A stretch of DNA of 64,000 nt from Neobacillus sp. SuZ13 (lineage in GTDB: Bacteria > Bacillota > Bacilli > Bacillales > Cytobacillaceae): NCBI RefSeq assembly GCF_030123365.1, contig NZ_CP126107.1:977501-1041500 (forward strand), written 5' to 3'. Position numbers and translations under genes: made by a program. Below, in pieces: positions 25,238-34,606 of this stretch. A model generated the notes under the pieces. The model made no database searches. It was not told the origin of the DNA and saw only the letters and a list, made by a program, of their open reading frames with translations. Positions within the stretch are counted from its first letter, which is position 1; each line of letters begins with the position of its first letter.

Positions 25238-26383
25238 ATGAAACACCCCTACTTAAATGAAGAACATGAAATTTTCCGCAAATCCTTGCGAAAGTTTTTG
25301 GACAAAGAAGCATATCCCTTTTATGAGAAGTGGGAAGAGGACCGGATGATTCCGCGCTCCTTCTGGAAGAAGATGGGCGAGCAGGGATTTCTTTGCCCTG
25401 ATATCGATGAGAAGTATGGAGGCAGTGAGGTCGACTGGGGATTCGCGGTGGTCATTAATGAAGAGCTGGAACGAGTCGGCTCAGGGTTAGTTGGAATTGG
25501 CCTTCATAATGATATTGTCGTTCCTTACATCACTGCCTATGGGACAGAAGAACAAAAGCAGCGCTGGCTGCCAAAATGTGTGACAGGTGAAATCATTACC
25601 GCGATTGCGATGACGGAACCAGGTACAGGCTCTGACCTCGCAAACATTAAAACAACGGCAAAACTTGATGGTGACCATTATATTGTTAATGGCCAAAAGA
25701 CGTTCATTACCAATGGAATTCAATCCGACCTCATTGTTGTCGCCGTTAAAACGGACTTAAATGCTGTGCCAAAGCATAAAGGAGTCAGCCTCCTCGTCAT
25801 TGAGAGAGGGGCACCTGGATTTTCACGGGGGAGAAAGTTGAACAAAGTCGGTCTCCATTCCCAAGATACAGCGGAATTGATCTTCGAAGAGTGTCGTGTC
25901 CCGAAGGAGAACCTGCTCGGAGAGGAAGGCAAAGGCTTTCTTTATTTAATGGAAAAACTCCAACAGGAACGTCTGCTTGTTGCAATTGGGGCGCAAACTG
26001 CTTCGGAAGTGATGCTGAAAATGACGATCGACTATGTAAAAAGCAGAGAAGCGTTCGGAAGACCAGTCAGCCAGTTCCAAAATACCCAGTTTAAGATTGT
26101 AGAAATGGCTACAGAAATTGAAATGGGAAGAGCCTTTTTGGACCAATTAAATGCTGAACATATTGAAGGGAAAAACATAGTAACGAAGGTTTCAATGGCT
26201 AAATGGAAACTAACCGACATTGCTAAAACGGTTGCTGCAGAATGTATGCAACTCCATGGTGGCTATGGTTATATGGAAGAATACGAGATTGCGAGAAGAT
26301 TCCGTGATATTCCTGTTTCCTCCATTTACGCCGGTACCAACGAAATAATGAAAACAATCATTGCGAAAAATCTAGGATTATAG
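25238..26383 (+). CDS. Acyl-CoA dehydrogenase, LCAD/isovaleryl-type
   Basis: 381 residues, the usual length. FAD/substrate motifs are AIAMTEPGTGSDLANI and QLHGGYGYMEEYEIAR. The position that is catalytic Glu in medium-chain enzymes (YEGT) is Ala here (YAGTNEIM). A Glu in LQQERLLVAIGA near residue 243 occupies the alternative base position used by long-chain and isovaleryl-CoA dehydrogenases, so I infer that subtype. It oxidises an acyl-CoA to the 2-enoyl-CoA and passes electrons to ETF. The thiolase gene follows after 14 bp. Confidence 0.9.
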   Translation: MKHPYLNEEHEIFRKSLRKFLDKEAYPFYEKWEEDRMIPRSFWKKMGEQGFLCPDIDEKYGGSEVDWGFAVVINEELERVGSGLVGIGLHNDIVVPYITAYGTEEQKQRWLPKCVTGEIITAIAMTEPGTGSDLANIKTTAKLDGDHYIVNGQKTFITNGIQSDLIVVAVKTDLNAVPKHKGVSLLVIERGAPGFSRGRKLNKVGLHSQDTAELIFEECRVPKENLLGEEGKGFLYLMEKLQQERLLVAIGAQTASEVMLKMTIDYVKSREAFGRPVSQFQNTQFKIVEMATEIEMGRAFLDQLNAEHIEGKNIVTKVSMAKWKLTDIAKTVAAECMQLHGGYGYMEEYEIARRFRDIPVSSIYAGTNEIMKTIIAKNLGL

Positions 26384-26397
26384 AGAGGGAGATTAAG

Positions 26398-27555
26398 ATG
26401 CGTGAAGTAGTAATTGTGGAAGGTGTACGTACACCAGTCGGAAGAAGAAATGGGGTGCTAAAAGATATCCGTCCGGATGATTTATCAGCGTTGACTTTAA
26501 AGGAACTAGTCAATCGAGCGGGGATCGATCCGGCGCTTGTGGACGATGTAATTTGGGGGTGCGTAACCCAAGCGGGTGAGCAAGCAGGCGATATTGCTAG
26601 AGTGGCTGCGCTCATCGCGGGTTTCCCAATTGAAGTCCCGGGGACAACCATAGACCGTCAATGCGGTTCAAGCCAACAAGCGGTCCATTTTGCTGCACAA
26701 GCAATCTTGGCCGGTGACATGGACGTGGTGATAGCTGGCGGTGTGGAAAGCATGTCGCGTGTTCCGATGGGATCCAACTACAAAGGGGCTGAGGAACCTT
26801 TTAGCCCTAATTTAAGGTCGAAGTATGAAATGATCCATCAGGGCTTATCAGCCGAGCGAATTGCAGAAAAATATGGTTTTACCCGTGAGGTACTTGATCA
26901 ATTTTCACTTGAAAGCCATCAAAAGGCACTTAAGGCGCAAGAAGAGGGGTATTTTTCGAGAGAGATTTTCCCAATCGAGGTAAAACTTCCGGATGGAACA
27001 ACCGCTGTTATCAAGGATGATTCTGGTCCGAGGAAAGGAACATCTTTAGAGGTATTGGCTGGTCTCCGTACCTCCTTTAAAGAGGATGGAGTGATTCATG
27101 CAGGTAACTCCAGCCAAATAAGTGACGGGGCAGCAGCGGTACTGCTCATGTCTCGTGAGAAAGCAGAAGAACTTGGTTTGAAACCGCGATTCCGTGTTCA
27201 TACACGCGTGGTGGTCGGCTCAGATCCTACATTGATGCTGACAGGACCGATTCCAGCTACACAAAAGGCTTTAGAAAAGTCCGGTTTATCCATCGATGAA
27301 ATAGATGTGTTTGAAGTTAATGAAGCTTTCGCCCCTGTCACACTTGCTTGGCTGAAAGAAACGGGGGCAGATCCTGTGAAATTAAATCCAAATGGCGGTG
27401 CGATTGCCCTCGGTCATCCGCTCGGCGGCAGCGGTGCTCGTCTAATGGTAACCATGATGCATGAATTGGAGCGAACTGGCGGGCGCTACGGATTGCAAAC
27501 TATGTGTGAAGGTCATGGGATGGCAAATGCTACGATTATTGAGCGCTTGGCGTAA
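26398..27555 (+). CDS. Thiolase (acetyl-CoA C-acyltransferase)
   Basis: 385-residue thiolase that cleaves 3-oxoacyl-CoA with CoA. The nucleophilic Cys is in DRQCGSSQQAVHF (about residue 89). NEAFAPV and GGAIALGHPLGGSGAR carry the catalytic His and acyl-CoA-binding residues. The second active Cys lies in TMCEGHGMANATI, where the usual CxGGG has His at one Gly position. It is placed for the last step of beta-oxidation after the upstream dehydrogenases. No enoyl-CoA hydratase gene lies in this window, so that step must come from elsewhere. Confidence 0.93.
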   Translation: MREVVIVEGVRTPVGRRNGVLKDIRPDDLSALTLKELVNRAGIDPALVDDVIWGCVTQAGEQAGDIARVAALIAGFPIEVPGTTIDRQCGSSQQAVHFAAQAILAGDMDVVIAGGVESMSRVPMGSNYKGAEEPFSPNLRSKYEMIHQGLSAERIAEKYGFTREVLDQFSLESHQKALKAQEEGYFSREIFPIEVKLPDGTTAVIKDDSGPRKGTSLEVLAGLRTSFKEDGVIHAGNSSQISDGAAAVLLMSREKAEELGLKPRFRVHTRVVVGSDPTLMLTGPIPATQKALEKSGLSIDEIDVFEVNEAFAPVTLAWLKETGADPVKLNPNGGAIALGHPLGGSGARLMVTMMHELERTGGRYGLQTMCEGHGMANATIIERLA

Positions 27556-27585
27556 GAGCATATAGATTCGCCGATAGATTATGAA

Positions 27586-27837
27586 AATTCGCTGATTGGC
27601 CGGAGAAATTCGCTGATTGGCCGGAGGAATTCGCTGATTGGCCAGAGAAATTCGCTGATTGGCCAGTGAAATTCGCTGATTGACCGGAGAAATTCGCTGA
27701 TTGGCCGGAGAAATTCGCTGATTGACCGGAGAAATTCGCTGATTGACCGGAGAAATTCGCTGATTGGCCAGAGAAATTCGCTGATTGACGATTGAAATTC
27801 GCTGATTGGCCAGGAAAATTCGCTGATTGACCAGAAG
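27586..27837. repeat. 21-bp tandem repeat array, 12 copies
   Basis: Twelve head-to-tail units of exactly 21 bp (252 bp). Each begins AATTCGCTGATTG and ends with a variable 8-base part, most often GCCGGAGA, ACCGGAGA or GCCAGAGA. Degenerate partial units flank it on both sides (27565-27585 and 27838-27870). Because 21 is a multiple of 3 and the unit has no stop on the minus strand, all three minus-strand frames stay open and give fake repeat proteins. It fills the gap between the thiolase and ligase genes. Confidence 0.95.
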
Positions 27838-27882
27838 AAATAGCCGATAGACCAATATAAATTCGGTAACGGAGGCGTTCCA

Positions 27883-29457
27883 ATGACGACAACGATTGGT
27901 AAAATCTTTGATTTGACGGTGAAAAAATATCCGAACAAACAAGCCATTTACGATGTCAGAAAAAATGTCCGCTATACGTATAAGGAATGGAGCGAGCAGG
28001 TAAATCGACTCGCAGATGCCCTCCTAAAAGAAGGGGTGCAAAAAGGCGACCGTGTCTCTACCTTCATGTTTAATACCGAAGAATTAGGGACTGCATTTTT
28101 TGCCTGTGCAAAAATCGGTGCTATCTTCAATCCAATTAATTTCCGCTTAACGTCAGAAGAAGTTGCCTATATTCTATCAGATGCTGCTCCAAAGGTCGTT
28201 CTTTTTGAAAAGGCCTTAGAGCCTGTCATCTCAGCGATTGTGAGTCGTTTCGAGAAAACCTCTTTTTGGTTTATCGATGAAGAAACGCCTGCGTATGCGT
28301 CAAGTTACCAGGAAAAGCTGGCCGCCTCTTCATCCGAAGACATTCATGCGGACGTGAAAGAAACCGATCTTTATGCCTTTATTTATACCAGCGGGACAAC
28401 GGGAAGGCCAAAAGGAGTCATGCATACCCACCGCAATATGGTCGACCAAAGTGTATTCTGTATTGCATCATGCAAACTAAGAGCAGAAGATGTAGGTCTC
28501 GTCACAGCACCGATGTTCCATTGTGCTGAACTCCATTGCGCCTTTCTGCCAAGGATTCATGCAGGAGCAAGTAATGTCATTTTGCATCAATTCAATCCAA
28601 AAGCGATTCTCCAGTTAATTGAACAAGAAAAGATCTCAAAATTCTTTGCAGCGCCAACAATGTGGAATATGCTCCTTCAAGAGGACCTTAGCAAGTATGA
28701 CTTGTCTAGTTTAAAGCTTGGTTTATACGGTGCGGCCCCAATGGCGCCAGCACTTGTTCATGCTCTCCATGACAAACTAGGAATCCAGCTGATTCAAGCC
28801 TATGGAATGACTGAAATGGGTCCAGCTATTACCTTCTTATCAGAGACGGATCAATTGAGGAAAGCAGGTTCTGCTGGTCAAGCAGCCCTTAGCCATGACA
28901 TTCGGGTGGTTCGTACGAGAGAAGATGGCCCATCAGATCCTGATGATATTGTACCAGTCGGTGAGACCGGTGAGATTATTGTGCAAGGGCCATGTATGAT
29001 GGCAGGTTATTTCAACCGAGAAGAAGCGACGGAAAAAGCCTTGTATAAGGGTTGGTACCATTCCGGAGATATCGGTTATCTTGATGATGAGGGATATCTG
29101 TATGTCAATGACCGTGTCGATGACATGATCATTAGCGGCGGTGAAAATATTTATCCAAGGGAAGTGGAAGATGTCTTACATGCCCACAATGGTGTCCTGG
29201 ATGTGGCAATAGTTGGCCAGCCGAATGACCGCTGGGGAGAGACCGTTACGGCGTTTGTTGTCAAAAAAGATCCAAAGGTCACGGAGCAGGAACTGGATGA
29301 ATTCTGCAAAAACTCAGACCAGCTCGCTAATTATAAACGTCCGCGACAGTATGTCTTCTGTGAGGCATTGCCGCGAAATGCCAGTGGTAAGATAATGAAA
29401 TTTGTTTTAAGAAAACAATTGGAGGAGCTTTTTACTCCAGGCACTACAAATTCGTAA
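27883..29457 (+). CDS. Long-chain acyl-CoA synthetase-like ligase (AMP-forming)
   Basis: 524 residues, second ANL ligase of the block. Motifs: YTSGTTGRPKGVMHTHRN, IQAYGMTEMGPA, GWYHSGDIGYLDDEGY, DRVDDMIISGGENIYPREVE and the catalytic Lys in LPRNASGKIMKFVLR. It is about one third identical by eye to the ligase at 23532, so the two probably act on different acids. A GGAGGCG ribosome site lies just past the 21-bp array, which the transcript must cross. Confidence 0.9.
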   Translation: MTTTIGKIFDLTVKKYPNKQAIYDVRKNVRYTYKEWSEQVNRLADALLKEGVQKGDRVSTFMFNTEELGTAFFACAKIGAIFNPINFRLTSEEVAYILSDAAPKVVLFEKALEPVISAIVSRFEKTSFWFIDEETPAYASSYQEKLAASSSEDIHADVKETDLYAFIYTSGTTGRPKGVMHTHRNMVDQSVFCIASCKLRAEDVGLVTAPMFHCAELHCAFLPRIHAGASNVILHQFNPKAILQLIEQEKISKFFAAPTMWNMLLQEDLSKYDLSSLKLGLYGAAPMAPALVHALHDKLGIQLIQAYGMTEMGPAITFLSETDQLRKAGSAGQAALSHDIRVVRTREDGPSDPDDIVPVGETGEIIVQGPCMMAGYFNREEATEKALYKGWYHSGDIGYLDDEGYLYVNDRVDDMIISGGENIYPREVEDVLHAHNGVLDVAIVGQPNDRWGETVTAFVVKKDPKVTEQELDEFCKNSDQLANYKRPRQYVFCEALPRNASGKIMKFVLRKQLEELFTPGTTNS

Positions 29458-29472
29458 AAGAGGGTCCTAAAT

Positions 29473-30567
29473 ATGTTAAAAGGTATTAAAGTTATTGATT
29501 TTACGAACTACTTGCCAGGTCCTTTCGCCACATTACGTCTTGCTGAATTGGGGGCGGAAATCATAAAAGTTGAGCCGCCTGAAGGGGACCCTGCCCGGCA
29601 TATGGGACTTTCCAAACAAGGGAATGGTCTGGTTTTTCTTGCTAACAACCGTCAGAAAAAAAGCATTATCCTTAACTTAAAGGAGAAGGATGGATACGAT
29701 ACCGCACTTAAATTAATTGCTCATGCAGATGTCGTCCTCGAAAGCTTTAGACCAGGGGTAATGGAAAAGCTTGGTTTAGGATATGAGGCGGTTCAAAAGG
29801 TAAAGCCAGATATTGTCTACTGCTCGATATCTGGCTATGGACAGAAAGGGCTGTTAAGTAAGCTTGGTAACCATGACCTCAATTATATGGCGTTAAGTGG
29901 AGTATTGGCCCAGTTCAAAACCAAAGCGGGCAAACCTGTCCATCCTTCGATTACTTTGGGAGATTATATAGGCGGATTTGCGGCCAATGAGCGAATCTTA
30001 GCCGGGCTTGTTTCGAGGACCTTAACAGGAAACGGAAGTTATCATTCTATTTCCATTACCGACCAGCTAGTATCATTATTAGGGAACCATGTCCTGGTTG
30101 AACAAGAAACCGGAGCAGGAAATGGCATTGATGTACTTAGCGGAAGCATTGTTTCTTATGCTTTATATGAAACAAGCGACGGGAGGTTTATGAGCTTTGG
30201 CGCGCTCGAACCAAAGTTTTGGGCAAATTTTTGCCAGGCTCATGGTCGTGAAGAATGGATTCAAGCCCATTATTCCACAACAACTGAATCTAACCCTGTT
30301 TATCTGGAACTCATGGCTCTTTTTAAAAGCAAAACTTTCTATGAGTGGATTGAATTTGCCCATAAGGTTGATTGTTGTATGGCCCCCGTACTTGAAATTG
30401 GGGAATTGGTCACTAATCCCTACTTTCGAGAAAAAGAGCTCGTCTTTGCTTCAACCTGGGGAGATTATCAGGTAAAAATGCACAGTGACCTAAAGCAGGA
30501 ATCAATTGCCCCGCCACCCCAAAAAAACGAGCATAATGCAGAAATTTTAAATAACATCTTGATTTAA
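29473..30567 (+). CDS. CaiB/BaiF family CoA-transferase (class III)
   Basis: 364 residues. The N-terminus LKGIKVIDFTNYLPGPFATLRLAELGAEIIKVE is the family hallmark. The catalytic Asp is expected in GNHDLNYMALSGVL. Class III enzymes move CoA between an acyl-CoA and a free acid. It starts 15 bp after the ligase and closes the presumed sigma-54 operon, giving a second way to activate or recycle the acid substrate. Confidence 0.9.
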   Translation: MLKGIKVIDFTNYLPGPFATLRLAELGAEIIKVEPPEGDPARHMGLSKQGNGLVFLANNRQKKSIILNLKEKDGYDTALKLIAHADVVLESFRPGVMEKLGLGYEAVQKVKPDIVYCSISGYGQKGLLSKLGNHDLNYMALSGVLAQFKTKAGKPVHPSITLGDYIGGFAANERILAGLVSRTLTGNGSYHSISITDQLVSLLGNHVLVEQETGAGNGIDVLSGSIVSYALYETSDGRFMSFGALEPKFWANFCQAHGREEWIQAHYSTTTESNPVYLELMALFKSKTFYEWIEFAHKVDCCMAPVLEIGELVTNPYFREKELVFASTWGDYQVKMHSDLKQESIAPPPQKNEHNAEILNNILI

Positions 30568-30571
30568 AAAG

Positions 30572-30602
30572 ATAGACTGCCAAGGATACATTGGCAGTCT
30601 AT
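30572..30602 (+). terminator. Terminator of the acyl-CoA operon
   Basis: ATAGACTGCCAA and TTGGCAGTCTAT form a 12-bp stem with a 7-nt loop, followed by TCTTGTT. Confidence 0.65.
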
Positions 30603-30631
30603 TCTTGTTAACAATTGTAGCGCTTTTACGT

Positions 30632-31276
30632 TTAAATAATTTGCTTAAAGCTAAAATCACCAAAAGATTCGGAGCGAATCGTTTTTTCGTGGAAGGTTAA
30701 AAATGATGTAACCTGATTCGGAATCACGATACATTTCATTCCAGCTTCGATTGCAGCCATGGCTCCATTAAGGGAATCTTCAATTGCCAGGGCCTCATGC
30801 GGCTCCACTTGCATTTCCTCTAAAGCCTTTAGATATAGCGCAGGATCGGGTTTAACTTTAACTACGTCCTCTCTGGTTTTAACAACAGAGAAATATTCCC
30901 AAAGATTAAACTGCCTTAGGAATCCTTCTACCCATTCTCTCGAGGAACTAGAGGCGAGACCAATTCGGTAACCAAGCTCCTTTGCTTCCTCTAATTTTTC
31001 AACAACACCTTCACGCACTTCTAAAATTCCCCTTTTTTCTAAAAAACGTTCCCTCGCTAATTGATTTATTTCCTTCTCATCAATCTTCATCCCTGTCTGT
31101 GCTTCAATGTATTGAAAAAAAGCTTCATCTGTCGTTCCGATACTTTTCGCAAACTCCTCTAACGGCAAATCAATATTGAATATCTCTTTTAACAATTCCT
31201 CAAATACCTGAAACCAAATTGTCTCCGTATCAATAATTGTTCCATCAAAATCAAAAATCACAGCTTTAATGGCCAT
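30632..31276 (-). CDS. HAD-superfamily hydrolase, beta-phosphoglucomutase-like
   Basis: 214 residues. HAD motif I is VIFDFDGTIIDTE (nucleophile and acid Asp), motif II ASSSSREWV, motif III Lys in VKVKPDPALYL, and motif IV IEDSLNGAMAA. The helical cap between motifs I and II is of the class-I phosphatase/phosphomutase type. The substrate is a small phosphate ester but not identifiable. ATG at 31276 is chosen, after GGAGGAGACC; an ATG at 31288 lacks a ribosome site. Confidence 0.85.
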   Translation of the reverse strand: MAIKAVIFDFDGTIIDTETIWFQVFEELLKEIFNIDLPLEEFAKSIGTTDEAFFQYIEAQTGMKIDEKEINQLARERFLEKRGILEVREGVVEKLEEAKELGYRIGLASSSSREWVEGFLRQFNLWEYFSVVKTREDVVKVKPDPALYLKALEEMQVEPHEALAIEDSLNGAMAAIEAGMKCIVIPNQVTSFLTFHEKTIRSESFGDFSFKQII

Positions 31277-31453
31277 GGTCTCCTCCATTCTAGTGATTCA
31301 CAAAGTTATTTAGTAGTTTGATTATAAATAAATTTCCTATTTTTGTCGCAAATTTAGCAAAGATTTACTTATTTTTATAGCATAAATGCTTTTTGAAAAT
31401 CGAATGACTAGCAGTATAATAGAGTAAGATGAAAAAAATGAAAGGAGGAAAAA

Positions 31454-33589
31454 ATGTTGTTTGAAAAAGCATTGCCATTACTAGAGTCACACTTCGGATA
31501 TAGCTCCTTTAGGACCGGCCAAGAGCAGGCCATTCGCTCCGTGTTAACCGGCAAAAATACAATCACTGTCATGCCAACGGGTGGTGGGAAATCCATCTGT
31601 TATCAGATTCCTGCACTTGTCTTACCGGGTACCACGATTGTTATTTCCCCACTAATTTCATTAATGAAGGACCAGGTCGATGCCCTCATTCAAGTCGGTA
31701 TTCCCGCTACATTTATTAATAGTTCGTTAAGTTACGGAGAAGCTAATAAGCGCATGCAAGAAGCCGTTTCAGGAAAATACAAGCTTTTATATCTTGCACC
31801 TGAACGATTGGAATCACAAGATTTCCTTGAAGACTTATACAGCATGGACATTCCGTTAGTTGCTGTGGACGAGGCACACTGTATCTCGCAATGGGGCCAT
31901 GATTTTCGACCAAGCTACCGTCATATTCAAGAGTTAATTAATAGCCTTCCTCAAAGACCCATGGTATTAGCTCTTACTGCTACAGCAACACCAAAGGTTC
32001 GGGAAGATATTTGCGATTTATTAGGAATTGATGAAGAGAATACAATTATTACTGGATTTGAGCGGGAAAATTTATCCTTTACGGTCATCAAGGGTCAGGA
32101 CCGGGACAAGTTTATTAAAGACTATCTAAAAAGGAATGATAAAGAAGCAGGCATTATCTATGCAGCAACCCGCAAGAATGTCGATCAACTCTATGAACGA
32201 CTTATTAAAGCTAATATAAAGGCTGCACGCTATCATGCTGGGATGGGTGATGTGGAGCGGAACCGGGAGCAGGAACGATTTTTAGCAGATGATGCAACGG
32301 TAATGATTGCGACCTCAGCGTTTGGGATGGGGATAGATAAATCCAATATCCGCTATGTAATTCACTTCCAGCAGCCTAAAAATATGGAGAGTTATTATCA
32401 GGAAGCTGGACGTGCCGGCAGGGATGGTCTGAAGAGTGAGTGTATTCTGCTCCATTCCTCACAGGATGTCCAAATACAACGTTTTTTGATTGATCAGTCC
32501 AGCGATCGAAGCCGAATGACTCAGGAATTAGAAAAGCTCCAGCTAATGGTTGATTATTGCCATACAGAAAACTGCCTGCAGGAATTTATTTTAAAGTACT
32601 TTGGCGAAACGGAGACAGAGCCTTGCGGCAGATGCGGCAATTGCCTAGATACCAGGACGAGCATCGATGTAACGAAAGAAGCACAAATGGTGATGTCCTG
32701 CGTGATTCGAATGGGGCAGCGGTTCGGAAAAACGATTACGGCCCAAGTGTTAACAGGATCGAAGAATAAAAAAGTAACCGAAATGGGCTTTGACAGGCTC
32801 CCTACCTATGGAATTATGAAGGATAGAAGCTCAAAGGATGTCAGTGACTTCATTGAATTTTTGATATCACAGGAGTTAATAGCAATCGAACAAGGGCAAT
32901 TTCCAACCCTGTTTGTCTCATCAAAAGGAAAGGATATCCTTTTAGGTAAGCAGCAGGTCCATCGACGTGAAACTGTACAGGTGAAGCAGGTTGCCAAGGA
33001 TGACCCATTATTTGAAGTATTAAGAGAAGTACGAAAGCAAATTGCTGACTCAGAAAAAGTTCCGCCGTTTGTGATTTTTTCGGATGCTTCCCTAAAAGAT
33101 ATGTGTGCCAAACTGCCTAAGACAACGGAAGAATTTTTACAGGTGAGCGGCGTGGGGGAACTAAAGTTAAAAAAATATGGTCTAGAATTTATTCAAGCAA
33201 TTAGGACATTCTGCGAAACCAATTCAGACTATAAGAGTGAGTTGGTACCTGTTGAGAAAGCCCCAAAGAAGCCTGCCAAGAAAACAGGGGTAACTGATTC
33301 ACATTTGGAGACATTAAAATTGCATCAGGAAAATTTATCAATTGAGGAAATTGCCGAACAGCGGGATTTGGCGGTAAGCACGGTAGAAAATCACCTGCTT
33401 CAAAGTGCACAACATGGTTTAGAGGTTGATTTTACGAAGTATATTCCTGCTGAATATATGCCGCTTTTGGAAAATGCCTTAGCGGAAGCCGGCCGGGAGC
33501 GGTTAAAACCGATCAAGGACCTGCTTCCAGAGGAAGTAAGCTATTTTATGATTAAAGCCTATGTTTATTTTATTAGCAAAAAGAAATAA
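31454..33589 (+). CDS. recQ: ATP-dependent DNA helicase RecQ
   Basis: 711 residues. Helicase motif I MPTGGGKS, motif II VDEAHCISQWGHDFRPSYR near residue 138, motif VI QEAGRAGRDG. The RQC domain carries the zinc Cys set (CLQEFILKYFG and CGRCGNC). The HRDC domain follows (LKDMCAKLPKTTEEFLQVSGVGELKLKKYG, in two halves). The last 100 residues include a helix-turn-helix-like helicase C-terminal region (LSIEEIAEQRDLAVSTVENHL). It unwinds recombination intermediates 3'-5'. Start ATG follows AAAGGAGGAAAAA. Confidence 0.95.
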   Translation: MLFEKALPLLESHFGYSSFRTGQEQAIRSVLTGKNTITVMPTGGGKSICYQIPALVLPGTTIVISPLISLMKDQVDALIQVGIPATFINSSLSYGEANKRMQEAVSGKYKLLYLAPERLESQDFLEDLYSMDIPLVAVDEAHCISQWGHDFRPSYRHIQELINSLPQRPMVLALTATATPKVREDICDLLGIDEENTIITGFERENLSFTVIKGQDRDKFIKDYLKRNDKEAGIIYAATRKNVDQLYERLIKANIKAARYHAGMGDVERNREQERFLADDATVMIATSAFGMGIDKSNIRYVIHFQQPKNMESYYQEAGRAGRDGLKSECILLHSSQDVQIQRFLIDQSSDRSRMTQELEKLQLMVDYCHTENCLQEFILKYFGETETEPCGRCGNCLDTRTSIDVTKEAQMVMSCVIRMGQRFGKTITAQVLTGSKNKKVTEMGFDRLPTYGIMKDRSSKDVSDFIEFLISQELIAIEQGQFPTLFVSSKGKDILLGKQQVHRRETVQVKQVAKDDPLFEVLREVRKQIADSEKVPPFVIFSDASLKDMCAKLPKTTEEFLQVSGVGELKLKKYGLEFIQAIRTFCETNSDYKSELVPVEKAPKKPAKKTGVTDSHLETLKLHQENLSIEEIAEQRDLAVSTVENHLLQSAQHGLEVDFTKYIPAEYMPLLENALAEAGRERLKPIKDLLPEEVSYFMIKAYVYFISKKK

Positions 33590-33590
33590 G

Positions 33591-33634
33591 AAAAGGCACA
33601 CATCAGTGAATTTCACCTGATGTATGCCTTTTTT
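33591..33634 (+). terminator. Rho-independent terminator of recQ
   Basis: AAAAGGCACACATCAG pairs with CTGATGTATGCCTTTT around a short loop, ending in TTTTT. Confidence 0.75.
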
Positions 33635-33715
33635 AAATCAATCTTAACATGTGCTTTAGAAGTAATACTTGAGATGAAAGATTATAATTGTTTTTATTTT
33701 TAGAATATTCATAAT

Positions 33716-33778
33716 AGTTGTCGATTACCCTCTGATCTTGTTGATATTTCCCCGGGAATTTGTCGATATCGCACTTTA
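33716..33778. repeat. Degenerate repeat with 21-bp period
   Basis: Three abutting 21-base segments (33716, 33737, 33758) each carry TTGT(C/T)GAT(A/T) near the start, followed by a diverged second half. It lies between recQ and the formate/nitrite channel gene. Its period matches the array at 27586. Confidence 0.45.
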
Positions 33779-33784
33779 TATTAA

Positions 33785-33823
33785 AAGAACAGGGCATATT
33801 GATGCTTAGCTGCCCTGTTCTTT
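33785..33823 (-). terminator. Terminator overlapping the end of the formate/nitrite channel gene
   Basis: AAAGAACAGGGCA and TGCCCTGTTCTTT form the stem; the stop codon is within the loop. Confidence 0.65.
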
Positions 33824-34606
33824 GTCGTATTCATCTAAAAATGGCTTGTTTGCATAATAGTACATCATGGCCATAAATACAGCACCGCCAATCATATTTC
33901 CAATCGTGACAGGTACTAAATTGTGGATGACACCGCCCCAAGAAATGGACCCAGGATGATTTAAAACTAAGGCAATCGCAAACGTACACATATTAGCAAT
34001 GCTGTGTTCATAGCCGGAGATAAAGAAACAAAAGACAAACAGCATCATGGTAAACATCTTCGGTCCATCCCCTTTCAAGCCCATTGGAAGAAAGAAGGCC
34101 ATACAGACAAGCCAATTACAGAGAATTGCCCGGAAAAATAACTCTGTCGTTGGAACCTGCATTTTTATCTCGACAACATGGAGTAAAAAACCGTTAACCT
34201 CTGAACTTTCATAAAGTCCTGTCGTAAAAATAATAAAAGCAAACACGGCAGCTCCAAGAATATTTCCTCCATAACTGCAAACCCATAGCTTAAAGACATC
34301 TGTCCACATCATCTTCTTGCGAAGCGCGGCATAGGTGTAATAAAAGGTATTTCCGGTAAACAAATCACCACCGCCATAGGCGATTAAAATAATTGCTGCC
34401 CCGAAGGTAAGTGCCGCCATCGGATAGGCGAGTGGGTTATCCACTATATAGAAGAAGTTCCCTGTTTTAAAGGCTACGATGACACCAAAACCAATAAACA
34501 TACTTGCAAGCATCGCACGTAAAATATAACGAAGTATGCTTTGCCGAAAGATTTTCATCTTTTTTAGGGCGAGTTTCTCTGCTTCTCCTAAAGGCTGCAT
34601 TTCCAT
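33806..34606 (-). CDS. Formate/nitrite transporter family (FocA/NirC) channel
   Basis: 266 residues with six hydrophobic helices. Family features include AMLASMFIGFGV, GGDLFTGNTFYYTYAAL, NWLVCMAFFLP and SGYEHSIANM. The last contains the pore His (H in the SGYEHSIANM motif). FNT channels pass formate, nitrite or hydrosulphide together with protons. Which one is not decidable here, as there is no pyruvate-formate lyase, nitrite reductase or sulphite reductase next to it. GGTGGGA precedes the ATG. Confidence 0.9.
   Translation of the reverse strand: MEMQPLGEAEKLALKKMKIFRQSILRYILRAMLASMFIGFGVIVAFKTGNFFYIVDNPLAYPMAALTFGAAIILIAYGGGDLFTGNTFYYTYAALRKKMMWTDVFKLWVCSYGGNILGAAVFAFIIFTTGLYESSEVNGFLLHVVEIKMQVPTTELFFRAILCNWLVCMAFFLPMGLKGDGPKMFTMMLFVFCFFISGYEHSIANMCTFAIALVLNHPGSISWGGVIHNLVPVTIGNMIGGAVFMAMMYYYANKPFLDEYDKEQGS

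Noticed and set aside
27586..27837. CRISPR array
   Set aside because: Units are contiguous and 21 bp long with no unique spacers, and there are no cas genes nearby.
27442..27947. Repeat proteins on the minus strand with SANFSGQ, NQRIS or ISEFL periods
   Set aside because: All three frames are open only because a 21-bp unit without stops is repeated; none has a ribosome site, and they overlap real genes at both ends.
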